64,000 nt of DNA, taken from assembly GCA_963794185.1 (NCBI GenBank), contig CAWCDM010000031.1:1-64000 (forward strand). Reading direction: 5' to 3'. Shown piece after piece: positions 10,248 to 18,199 of this stretch (positions are counted from its first letter, which is position 1; each line of letters begins with the position of its first letter). Both the position numbers and the translations under genes were made by a program. The DNA is from JAMXLO01 sp963794185 (GTDB lineage: Bacteria > Pseudomonadota > Alphaproteobacteria > Acetobacterales > Acetobacteraceae). The notes beneath the pieces were generated by a model. That model was not told where the DNA came from and searched no databases. It worked only from the letters and a program-made list of their open reading frames with translations.

Positions 10248-10906
10248 CATGCCTATCCGGTTAACACACACAGACACTGCCCTTTGTGGAGCCACCTAAG
10301 CGGCCTCAATCCCGCCCAAAGGCAGATCATCAAGGGTGGGACAGCCGTTCACACGAGCGTTGACGCACCTCCCGACAACTCCGGTCCCTGGAAACAGGTC
10401 GGCTACGGAATTGCCAGCTTTGACGTTCAGGAGATCAAGAATCCAATGCACAACGGGCGGCGGCTTTGCTCCCGTTAGGCCCTTCCGCAAAGTGATCTCA
10501 CGGGCGAACCTGTCGCGCACCGTTGGTTGCTGCCGCGTGCGATGCCTGCCGCCGAAGATGATGACCGGTTCCCACGCATGAGCCACGCCGACGTTTGGCT
10601 TGAAGATGGCAAACGGCTTAACCCACGGGCAGATACGGTGCCCAGCCAGTAGCATGGGACCGAGGACGGTTAGGCTAGGGGAGCTGGCGGAGAGCGCCCA
10701 GCCATCGGGATACTCGTCGCAAAGCCGAGCGATCAGCCTTTGGTGGGTATCGGGATCATCCCATACGCGAGCGTCTGGATGCTGTTTCGCATACAGCGAG
10801 CCGCATCCGAGGTAAGGCGGGTCAGCGTAAGCGAAGCGCATGGGAGTCGTCCGTCATGATCGATCAACTAGCCCTAGTCGGTGTATGTGCTAACCGGATA
10901 GGCAAG
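10248..10906 (-). mobile_element. Non-autonomous IS1595-type element carrying a DNA methyltransferase
   Basis: The 659-bp unit is bounded by inverted repeats. Read inward, the left end is CATGCCTATCCGGTTAACAC and the right end CTTGCCTATCCGGTTAGCAC. It is flanked by direct repeats of GTACAAAC and contains no transposase. The right end matches the terminus of the IS1595-type element at 2425-2465 at about 36 of 41 positions. Its only gene is a phage-type DNA methyltransferase. It therefore looks like a transporter IS: an element moved in trans by a related transposase that carries a passenger gene. Confidence 0.75.
10296..10841 (-). CDS. Phage-type DNA (adenine-N6 or cytosine-N4) methyltransferase, passenger gene
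   Basis: This 181-residue protein has the amino-methyltransferase catalytic motif DPPY at residues 7-10 and an AdoMet-binding-like motif (ADLFPGTGVVG) near residue 148. That makes the order permuted, with catalytic motif IV before motif I. The middle (GWALSASSPSLTVL, PWVKPFAIFKPNVGVAHAWE) resembles short methyltransferases of phages. Start is the ATG at 10841 and the stop lies 48 bases inside the element's left end, so the gene fills the element. The target sequence cannot be read from the protein. Modification to protect incoming DNA, or an epigenetic role, is inference. Confidence 0.7.
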   Translation of the reverse strand: MRFAYADPPYLGCGSLYAKQHPDARVWDDPDTHQRLIARLCDEYPDGWALSASSPSLTVLGPMLLAGHRICPWVKPFAIFKPNVGVAHAWEPVIIFGGRHRTRQQPTVRDRFAREITLRKGLTGAKPPPVVHWILDLLNVKAGNSVADLFPGTGVVGRCVNARVNGCPTLDDLPLGGIEAA

Positions 10907-10914
10907 GTACAAAC
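10907..10914. repeat. 8-bp target-site duplication, right copy
   Basis: GTACAAAC directly abuts the right end of the methyltransferase element and matches 10240-10247. Confidence 0.75.
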
Positions 10915-11145
10915 TAGCACGATGGTGACCACCACAGAGACATATTGGCAGAATCGACCCTCTATGGTCACATGCTATAGTATCAGTGCCATCGCGTGCG
11001 AGTTTGTCATCAACCGAATTGTGTTCCAGTACGGCTGTTGCTCGCATCGGTGTGTGAATCCGAGAGGGTTACCATGATATAGTTGCACTATCAATGCACG
11101 AGACTGACCGACCACTACCAGAGGACCCATTCGTGGGTCCTTTTT
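10915..11145 (+). ncRNA. Candidate small-RNA locus ending in a UUCG terminator
   Basis: The stretch has no convincing protein-coding frame, is AT-richer than its surroundings and ends in a strong intrinsic terminator at 11123-11145. That leaves a possible short untranslated transcript. I recognise no RNA family, and the terminator could instead belong to a lost gene. Confidence 0.2.
11123..11145 (+). terminator. Rho-independent terminator with UUCG loop
   Basis: GGACCCA and TGGGTCC (11123-11129, 11134-11140) pair perfectly around a TTCG tetraloop and are followed by five T residues. No gene precedes it on the plus strand, so what it terminates is unknown. Confidence 0.75.
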
Positions 11146-11244
11146 GATTCGAAAGTAATATTCCATGATCACAACGAACGAGACCAAGCCGATCGCGCCG
11201 GCGATGATCGTGTGCGGCACGCCGAAGGGAGCCAAGGCGTCTTT

Positions 11245-11346
11245 GACGCTTGTCCGGTCGGGCGAATGTCGAAGGAACTCGGCGAAGCGCCTGACGGCCC
11301 GGATGTAGCCGGCCTGAGTTTTTGGTGCCAGCTTACGGTTGGTCAT
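11245..11346 (-). pseudogene. N-terminal fragment of a tyrosine recombinase (IS91-associated type)
   Basis: The first 34 residues (starting MTNRKLAPKTQAGYIRAVRR, then FAEFLRHSPDR) match the N-terminal SAM-like domain of XerC-type integrases that accompany IS91-family transposases; an intact relative lies at 47348-48226. After that the frame continues into unrelated sequence including a hydrophobic stretch (IIAGAIGLVSFVVIMEYY) that does not belong to integrases. It is a remnant of a second recombinase copy. Confidence 0.5.
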
Positions 11347-11581
11347 GTCCCGATCATGCGCCGGCGCAGTGGGCTGACGGCCTTGTCGGTCATTGGGGGG
11401 CTCATGTCTTGGGTGAGGTTGTGAAGTCCTCCATCCCAGGGCAGGACGCTGCCGTCCCGCTAATGTGCCGCTGTCCCCAGCCGCGAGAAACTACCGCGAC
11501 AGCGGTCTAGTCCTTCGACCCATAGTTGTCATCGGACAAGATCGTTGCCCGAAAGCGGATGCTAAACCAAACTGACGTACC
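11347..11581. other. No recognisable gene
   Basis: The short gap between the recombinase fragment and the ABC ATPase stop shows no family or motif I recognise. Confidence 0.35.
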
Positions 11582-12715
11582 TTACCCATTGATGACTGGC
11601 TGCCAGCTTGGCGAATCCGCCCCGGATGTATCCACCCAGTGTTGCGGAAGCAGCGCGACGCCGCCGAGAGTAAGCGTGACAGCAACCTCGTCACCCGCAG
11701 CAAATGGCCTCTCGACATCTTGGGCGATCACGAACAAGTCCTTGCTGAAGCCATCCACCGCCACCCAGTACTCCATCTGACTGCCCAGATACGCGGCCTT
11801 CGACACACACCCCACCAGTGCGTCCGGACGCCCGGCTCGAGGTGCCAGCAGCAGCGAATGCGGCCGGATGGACAACTCCGCTGAGCCGTCGATGGCGCCA
11901 CGATGCGGCAACGTCAGAACCAACCTCCCCAGCCGCACCGACGCCAAGTCGCCGTGGCGTCCCTCGATCACGACCGGCACGATGTTGGCATCGCCGATGA
12001 AGTCCGCGACGAAATGGCTGCTCGGCTGTTCATATAAACTCCGCGGCGTGCCGTCCTGCGCAATGCGCGCCATGCTCATCACCATGATCCGATCGGAGAT
12101 CGCCAGTGCCTCCTGCTGGTCATGCGTCACGTAGACAGCTGTTAGCGCCAGGCTCCGCTGCAGCTCGTGGATCTCCTCGCGCACATACCGACGCAGCCTG
12201 GCATCCAGGTTGGACAGCGGCTCGTCGAACAGCAGCACCTTCGGCTCCAGCACTATTGCGCGCGCCACCGCGACGCGTTGCTGCTGACCGCCGGACAATT
12301 CGCTCGGCAGGCGCGCGCCGTAGCCGGCCAGGCCGACCATCGCCAGCTTCGCCTGCGCCAGTTCGACCGCCTGTGCCTTGCGCACCCCCGAAGCCCGCAG
12401 GCCGTAACATACGTTTTCCAGCACGGTCATATGCGGGAACAGCGCATAGGACTGGAACACCATCGACACGTCTCGTTTCGCCGCCGACAGCAGCGTCACA
12501 TCGACGCCTTCAATCAGGATCTGTCCGTCGCTCGCCTGCTCCAGTCCGGCGATCAGCCGCAGGATCGTCGTCTTGCCGCAGCCGGACGGACCCAGAAGGG
12601 TCACCAGTGTTCCGCGTGCGATCGAGAAGCTGATGGTCTGGAGCGCCGTCACATTGCCGTAGCGCTTGGTGACGCCGCGGAATTCCACTTCCAGCGGGAC
12701 GTTGCCGCCGCTCAT
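11582..12715 (-). CDS. ABC transporter ATPase, iron(III)/2-aminoethylphosphonate/polyamine type
   Basis: This 377-residue importer ATPase has Walker A (GPSGCGKTT, about residue 42), the Q-loop (VFQSYALFPHM), signature LSGGQQQR, Walker B (VLLFDEPLSNLD) and the switch His (VYVTHDQQEAL). A C-terminal TOBE-type extension is typical of the FbpC/PotA/PhnT group. The ATG at 12715 overlaps the permease stop by four bases (ATGA), so the two are translationally coupled. With the permease and solute-binding protein upstream it forms an importer; ferric iron or phosphonate is the likely substrate class, but it cannot be fixed from sequence. Confidence 0.9.
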   Translation of the reverse strand: MSGGNVPLEVEFRGVTKRYGNVTALQTISFSIARGTLVTLLGPSGCGKTTILRLIAGLEQASDGQILIEGVDVTLLSAAKRDVSMVFQSYALFPHMTVLENVCYGLRASGVRKAQAVELAQAKLAMVGLAGYGARLPSELSGGQQQRVAVARAIVLEPKVLLFDEPLSNLDARLRRYVREEIHELQRSLALTAVYVTHDQQEALAISDRIMVMSMARIAQDGTPRSLYEQPSSHFVADFIGDANIVPVVIEGRHGDLASVRLGRLVLTLPHRGAIDGSAELSIRPHSLLLAPRAGRPDALVGCVSKAAYLGSQMEYWVAVDGFSKDLFVIAQDVERPFAAGDEVAVTLTLGGVALLPQHWVDTSGADSPSWQPVING

Positions 12716-13980
12716 CCCTGCACCAGCGCCAGTCCGGGTGGCTCAATCGCCGGCGTGTCGGCGCGGCGGCCGATGCGGCGCTCGCCTACCAGCACCTGGA
12801 TCAGGACCAGCACCAGCATCATGAAAACCACCAGCATCGCCGAATACACGATCGCCACGCCGTATTCCCCGACATCGGCGCGGCCGACGATATAGACGGT
12901 GGCGAGATTGTAGTGGCCGGTGACCAGGAAGATCACCGCGCTCACCGCCGTGACGGCGCGCACGAAGCTGTAGACCATGGCGGTGACGATGGCCGGCCGC
13001 AGCATCGGCACGATCACCCGCATCAGTGTCCCGAACGAATGCGCGCCCAGCGTCAGCGATGCCTCATCCAGACTGCGATCAATCTGGCTGAGGTTGGCGA
13101 GACCCGCACGGATGCCCACCGGCATGTTGCGGAAGGCGAAGGCGATGGCGATGATCATGCCGGTGCCGGTCAGCGACACCGGTGGCACGTTGAATGCCAG
13201 GATGTAGGCGACACCGATCACCGTGCCGGGTATCGCGAAGCTCATCATCGCCAGGAACTCGAAGCTGCGCCGGCCCGGGAAGCTTTGGCGATCCAGCAGG
13301 TAGGCGGTCAGGATGCCCAGCGCCGCGGTGAACGGCATGGCGATCAGTGCGATCTCGATGGTGACGATGAACGAGTTCCATGCCGAGCCGGATAGGAACC
13401 AGCCGCCGACGCCGCGCTCGATCGAGAACGCGGTCCAGAAATATTCCAGCGTCGGCGTGTTGTCGCGGCCGACAGAGACCACGAATCCGCCGACAAGGAT
13501 CATGCCGTAGACCGCCACGGTCAGGATCAGCCATGGGACGATGACCGAATAGCACGCCGCCCGCACACCGGCCGGCAGCATGGCGGGGATGCCAGTGTGG
13601 CCCTTGCCGCCGACGGTGACGTAGCTGCGCCGGCCGAGCCAGAAACGTTGCGCGAGGAATGCGGTCAGCGTGAACGCCAGCAGCACGATTGCGAGCACCG
13701 CCGCGCGCCCCTGATCATGCGATGCGCCGACCACCGCGAAGAAGATATCGGTTGACAGCACGGTGAAGTTGCCACCGATCACCAGCGGATTGGCGAAATC
13801 CGCCATGCTTTCGATGAAGCCGATCAGGAAGGCGTTGGCGAGGCCTGGCCGGATCAGCGGCCAGGTGACGGTGCGGAAGGTGTACCAATGGCTGGCCCGC
13901 AGGGTCTGAGAGGCTTCCTCCAGGCTCGGTGCGACGCCCTGCAACACGCCCAGCAGCACCATCATGGCGATCGGCGTGAA
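12712..13980 (-). pseudogene. ABC transporter permease, 3' part (split by inversion)
   Basis: The piece encodes the C-terminal two thirds of a double-length FbpB-type permease, with two binding-protein-dependent transport domains. It includes the EAA loop of the first half (EEASQTLRASHWYTFRTVTW) and of the second (DEASLTLGAHSFGTLMRVIV), and about eight membrane spans. It stops abruptly at 13980 on the upstream side; there the frame runs into unrelated sequence. The missing N-terminal third lies inverted at 14084-15135, and the 151 bp 13830-13980 is present at both places. As assembled, no full-length permease can be made. Confidence 0.85.
13830..13980. repeat. 151-bp inverted repeat, left arm
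   Basis: This segment, coding for part of the permease (FTPIAMMVLL to LIRPGLANA), is identical by eye to the reverse complement of 14985-15135. The identity ends sharply at both boundaries (13981 versus 14984, 13829 versus 15136). Confidence 0.9.
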
Positions 13981-14083
13981 GAACGCGCCGAAGGTAGGAC
14001 GCGCAGTTGCCGCGTGGCAATTGTCTTCCCCTCCCATTGCAGTGGCGGGGAGGGGGAGCATGCGGCAGTGCCGTTCATCTCTG

Positions 14084-15135
14084 ATGCCTGTCGGCTCGAC
14101 CCTCACTATTAGACCATTCCTCATCGTCTGGCTGGCAATCGGCTGGGCAGGATTGCTGGTCGTCCCCTGGTATGGCCTCGACGCTGGCACCTCGCCACCA
14201 GCACTGTTCGCCGGCAACCAATGGCTACTGCCGCTCGCGCTGCCGCTGTTGCTCGCGACATGGGCGTCGCGCGGCCGCACCCGACCACGCGCAGCGGGTG
14301 GCGGCGGGGACGGCGGGACTGGTCTGGCTCGCCGCCGAGGGTCTGCTGATCGGTCAGCACGGCTGGGGCGTTTGCCTGGCTCACCGCGCTGCTCGGTCCC
14401 GGCCCGAGCCAAGCCGCGATGGGTTGGGGCGCGGTGTGCTACGCGCTCGCCAGCCTGATGCTGCTCGCCTTCGGCCTGGCGCGCCTCGGCGCATGCAAGG
14501 GCGATGTGTTCGTTGTCGGCGCGATCCTGCTGGTCGTCGGCCTCATCGCGCTGTTCGTGTTCTATCCAGTGCTGTGCATCCTATCATCAGCAGCGCGGGA
14601 CAATGATGGCAGCTTCGCGCCATCGGTGTTCGCGGGAAAGCTGCTCAGCCGATCGGTCTGGGGTCTGGACTGCGTGTTAGGCGCGCGCAGCTGCGGCGTG
14701 GCGTGGAACACGGTGGCCGAGGCGACCGGTCGGGCTGCTGACCACACTGCTCGGACGTGGCCTTCGCATTGGTGGCGATGCGCACTCGGCTGCCGATGAA
14801 GCCGCTGCTGCGCGCATTATCTATTCTACCGATCATCACACCGCCGTTCGTCATCGGCCTGGCGCTGATCCTGCTGTTCGGCCGTGCCGGCGTTGTCACC
14901 GTGTGGCTCGGCGACATGCTCGACATTCCGCGCAGCCGCTGGATCTATGGCATGGCCGGCATCACCATTGCGCAGGTGCTGGCGTTCACGCCGATCGCCA
15001 TGATGGTGCTGCTGGGCGTGTTGCAGGGCGTCGCACCGAGCCTGGAGGAAGCCTCTCAGACCCTGCGGGCCAGCCATTGGTACACCTTCCGCACCGTCAC
15101 CTGGCCGCTGATCCGGCCAGGCCTCGCCAACGCCT
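14084..15135 (+). pseudogene. ABC transporter permease, 5' part, in inverted orientation
   Basis: From an ATG at 14084 the plus strand encodes the N-terminal third of the permease that belongs on the other strand. It begins with a hydrophobic leader (TIRPFLIVWLAIGWAGLLVV) and continues with several membrane segments and PPFVIGLALILLFGRAGVV. Frameshifts near 14300, 14400 and 14720 break it. It ends in the 151-bp repeat and then reads into antisense sequence of the solute-binding gene. The reading phase in the repeat is the same as in the minus-strand 3' part, so recombination between the repeats would rejoin the two parts. Confidence 0.75.
14985..15135. repeat. 151-bp inverted repeat, right arm
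   Basis: This is the reverse complement of 13830-13980. Its outer boundary at 15135 coincides exactly with the point where the solute-binding protein gene is cut off. Confidence 0.9.
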
Positions 15136-15987
15136 CAGTCGTAGAACTTCTTCGCCTCATCCATATGTTTGGCACCGGCGATCAGGCTCAGCGAGCCGAT
15201 CTCGTAGCCGGTCCCCTCGCAGGGTGACACCACGGCCACCGGCTTGTTGTGTTCGGCCACGTCGATCACGTCGTGCTGGAAGGCAATGCCGATCAGCGTC
15301 TCTCCCTGGCCGGTCGCCAGCGCGGGCGCCGCGCCAGCCTTGGTGTATTCGTTGATGTTCTTGTGCAGAGCTTTGAGGTACTCGAATCCCCTGTCCTCGC
15401 CCATGAGCTGAACCATCGTAGCGAGCATCGTCCACGCGGTGCCGGACGAATTCGGATCGGCCATCTGCACCTCACCCTTGAACTCGGGCTTGATCAGGTC
15501 GGCCCAGCACGCCGGCGGCGTCAGCTTGCGCTTCTTCATGTCCTCGGTGTTGTAGCCGAAACCGAGCGCGCCAAGGTAAAGCCCTACCGTCCGATTGTGC
15601 GAACGCTCCGCCTGGCGCTGCGCCCAGTCGCGCAGCTTCGGCAGCATCGGCGACTGGTACGGTTCGGTGATCCCCTCGTCCGCGGCTTGCAGATGCGGAT
15701 CGCCGGTGCCGCCGAACCAAACATCGCCGTGCGGATTGTCCTTTTCTGCGCGCACGCGGGCATAGACCTCGCCGGCGCTCATGCGCGTCATATCGACCTG
15801 GACACCGGTCTCCTTCTGGTAGGCATTGGCGACCGCGCGGCACCACTTTTCATCGACGCCGCAATACATCACGAGTTGGCGCTGGGCTGCGGCCTGCCCG
15901 GCGACGACAAAAGTTAGCACGACGGTCAACGAACAGACCGGCAACAACGCGATGCGAGGCCCAGGACGCTCTTGTGCTGCGGATCAT
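15135..15987 (-). pseudogene. Periplasmic solute-binding protein, FbpA/iron type, C-terminally truncated
   Basis: This is the substrate-binding component of the adjacent importer. A signal peptide is followed by the mature start RQLVMYCGVDEKWCRAVANA, and the body has the family features VWFGGTGDPHLQAADEG and DPNSSGTAWTML. Family members usually have roughly 330-340 residues; this one stops after EAKKFYD at about 270, exactly at the inverted repeat. The ATG at 15987 is preceded by GGGGAGGAAACC, but a single-base shift near 15930 inside the signal peptide separates it from the main frame, which opens at a TTG at 15947. Confidence 0.75.
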
Positions 15988-16113
15988 GGTTTCCTCCCCG
16001 GTCGGTCACGGTGCGCGTCCGATCCATAGTGGATTGGAGCTTGGTTCGTGCGAGCTCGCAATAGACGCCTCCGGAAGTTGTCGCCGCGAGCGTGCAAAAG
16101 GGATAGCAAGGCC

Positions 16114-16821
16114 TCATATTCGTCCTCTCTCGCACATGGGCGCCAATCCATTCGCGTCCTGCGACGCGAGCCGGGTATGCAACATTTCCAGTGGCCAGGC
16201 GTGCGACATCCGGCCTGGCCGTGGATGAATGCGGTCCGGCTTCAGTTGTTGCTCCGAGATCGCCGTGCAGTTCCACAGCGCAATGTGAACCTCGGACTGC
16301 GCGACGCCCTGCAGCGACGATTGCGAGATTGCATCGCGCAGCATCTCGCGCACCTCGCGCTCCCGCGAATTGATCGTGCCGGCACGTCGGGCACGCATGC
16401 GCGAAATCTCGAGTAGCACGCTCGCTTCCAGCTCCTTCTCGTCGAGCCGGTGCTTCACCAGATCGCCGATGCTGACGATGCCCTTCAGCTGCCTGTCTTC
16501 GATCACCGGCAGATGGCGGATACGCGCCGTGGTCATCGTGGCCAGCACGGCCTCCACGCGATCGGCGGAGCGGCAACTGATGATCGGCGTCGACATCAGT
16601 TGCTGCACATCGAGCGCCAACACCGCGGCGCCATCGCGCACGATGGCGTTGACGAAGTCCCGCTCGGTGAAGATGCCGGCCGGCTTCATCCATTGGTCCT
16701 CGACGACAAGCGCAGCGATGCGATGCTCGGCCAGCTTGCTTACTGCGAATGTTACGCTGTCCGTGGTTTGAATTTTCACCACGTCGGAGCCTTTGGGCCC
16801 CAAGATGTCGGAAATGAGCAC
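16114..16821 (-). CDS. CBS-domain protein
   Basis: Two CBS motifs are clear: residues about 8-60 (VKIQTTDSVTFAVSKLAEHR, GIFTERDFV) and about 75-130 (CRSADRVEAVLATMTTARIR, GIVSIGDLVKHRLDEKE). Such pairs bind adenine nucleotides and often regulate an attached or partner protein. I chose the GTG at 16821 because GGAGG lies seven bases upstream. Free-standing relatives are about 145 residues long. The last 90 or so residues here (from RARRAGTINSREREV) are unlike the family and may be read-through after a lost stop. It is divergent from the ISAzo13 remnant. Confidence 0.7.
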   Translation of the reverse strand: MLISDILGPKGSDVVKIQTTDSVTFAVSKLAEHRIAALVVEDQWMKPAGIFTERDFVNAIVRDGAAVLALDVQQLMSTPIISCRSADRVEAVLATMTTARIRHLPVIEDRQLKGIVSIGDLVKHRLDEKELEASVLLEISRMRARRAGTINSREREVREMLRDAISQSSLQGVAQSEVHIALWNCTAISEQQLKPDRIHPRPGRMSHAWPLEMLHTRLASQDANGLAPMCERGRI

Positions 16822-17040
16822 GGCTGCCTCCTGCGATCTGACGCGATGGTCCGGAACCTGTCCGGGCCGCCACTGCTCGCGAAGCGAGGACAAACTCCTG
16901 CACCCTTCAGATGGGAAGTCGAGCCTCATTAGGGTCTGAGCCTGGGCGACCGAATCGGAAGAAAAGAATCGAAAGAATGGCAAAGACGCAACGAACAAAT
17001 CCGTCATGAGGGGTGGCTCAGATGCGGGAACGTTTACCCT
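16822..17040. other. No recognisable gene
   Basis: This is the gap between the CBS gene start and the ISAzo13 remnant. It should contain the promoter of the CBS gene, but I could not identify a clear one. Confidence 0.3.
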
Positions 17041-17940
17041 ATTTGCACGATCGATACTGTTGCGATCACCGCCCGCTTCGATGCGCTGTTGCCATTCCTG
17101 GACGAGAGAGAACGCCGCCTGCTTGCTGCGAGTGAGGCACGCGGCGCGGGCCGTGACGGCCTGGGCTTCAGCCTGCAGGCCAACAGCAAGACGCGCGAAG
17201 GCGCGAGCCACCCCGACCGCAACGCCCAGTTCGAGCATATCAACGCCGCAGTGGCGACTTTCCGGACTGCCGGCGAGCCGGCCATCTCGGTCGACACCAA
17301 GAAGAAGGAGCTTGTCGGGGACTTCAAGAATGCTGGCCGTGAGCTGCGCCCCAAGGGGCAGCCAGAGCCGGTTCGGGTGCATGACTTCGTCATCCCCGAA
17401 GTCGGCAAGGCGGTGCCCCCCGCCTTCGCGGGGGCAGGCTCTATGGCATCTACGACATCGCCAACAATGTCGGATGGGTCAATCTCGGCATCAATCACGA
17501 CACTGCGGTGTTCTCCGTCGAGAGCATCCGCCGCTGGTGGTATGAGCTCGGCATAGCCCGCTATCCAACCGCGACGCGACTGCTGATTACCGCGGATTGC
17601 GGCGGCAGCAACGGCGTCCGCCTACGCCTCTGGAAATGGGAACTTCAAGCCCTGGCCGACGAACTCGGGATCTCGATCACCGTCTGCCATCTCCCGCCCG
17701 GCACCAGCAAGTGGAACCGGATCGAGCACCGGCTATTCGCCTTCATCACCCAGAACTGGCGGGGCAAGCCGCTGGTCAGTCACGCGGTCATTGTTCAACT
17801 GATCGCCAACACGACCACCGATACCGGCCTCACCGTCGCCTGTCGGCTCGACGACAATACCTATGTGAAGGGCCTCAAGGTCTCTGACGCCGAGATGGCA
17901 ACCCTCAACGTCCATCCCGCCAACTTCCGGCGGCATCCGA
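17041..17940 (+). pseudogene. ISAzo13-family transposase, internally deleted and frameshifted
   Basis: The N-terminal block (FDALLPFLDERERRLLAASE) is followed directly by GFSLQANSKTREG, so about 110 residues of the usual sequence are gone. The core then reads AISVDTKKKELVGDFKNAGR and, after a frame change near 17415-17440, NVGWVNLGINHDTAVFSVES, LLITADCGGSNG and PPGTSKWNRIEHRLFAFI. The frame change coincides with an inserted palindrome (17414-17436) between the conserved GKAVP and YGIYD motifs. The gene is inactive. Confidence 0.8.
17414..17436. repeat. Short palindrome inserted in the ISAzo13 transposase
   Basis: A TGCCCCC arm, a CGCCTTCGCG centre and a GGGGCA arm form a hairpin of about 23 bases at a point where related transposases have uninterrupted coding sequence. 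Its CCGCC-TTCGCGG core resembles the palindromes at 7590 and 48669. Confidence 0.5.
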
Positions 17941-18199
17941 GGCAGGAGGCCCGGCGGGGGCGGGCAGGGGAGCCTGCCCCGTCGGCGGCGCGCCGGGCGG
18001 CGCGGTCCCAGGCCTGCCTAGAGCAGGGCAGGGGGCTCGGTCCGGCTTGGGTCCTTTGGATTCGTCATGGCGGGAGTTCTGGAACATCTGTTCTCCGTCC
18101 GCAAAGGACTGATACCCTGCCATCGGTTTACTGTTTCTTCGCCAGCACCGGGCCAGGATGGCGCCCCGCCCGCGATATGCCGGGCTCGCGAGGAATGCC
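17941..18199. other. GC-rich gap before the chemotaxis operon
   Basis: No gene is seen. Several short GC-rich inverted repeats are present, for example GGCAGGGGAGCCTGCC around 17970. The che promoter should lie here but is not recognisable. Confidence 0.35.

Noticed and set aside
10975..11244. Membrane protein fused to the recombinase fragment
   Set aside because: The hydrophobic stretch spans the plus-strand terminator sequence and has no family resemblance; it is most likely an accidental open frame.
16114..16380. A new C-terminal domain on the CBS protein
   Set aside because: The 90-residue tail has no recognisable fold and begins where related proteins stop, so read-through after a lost stop or a frame error is simpler.
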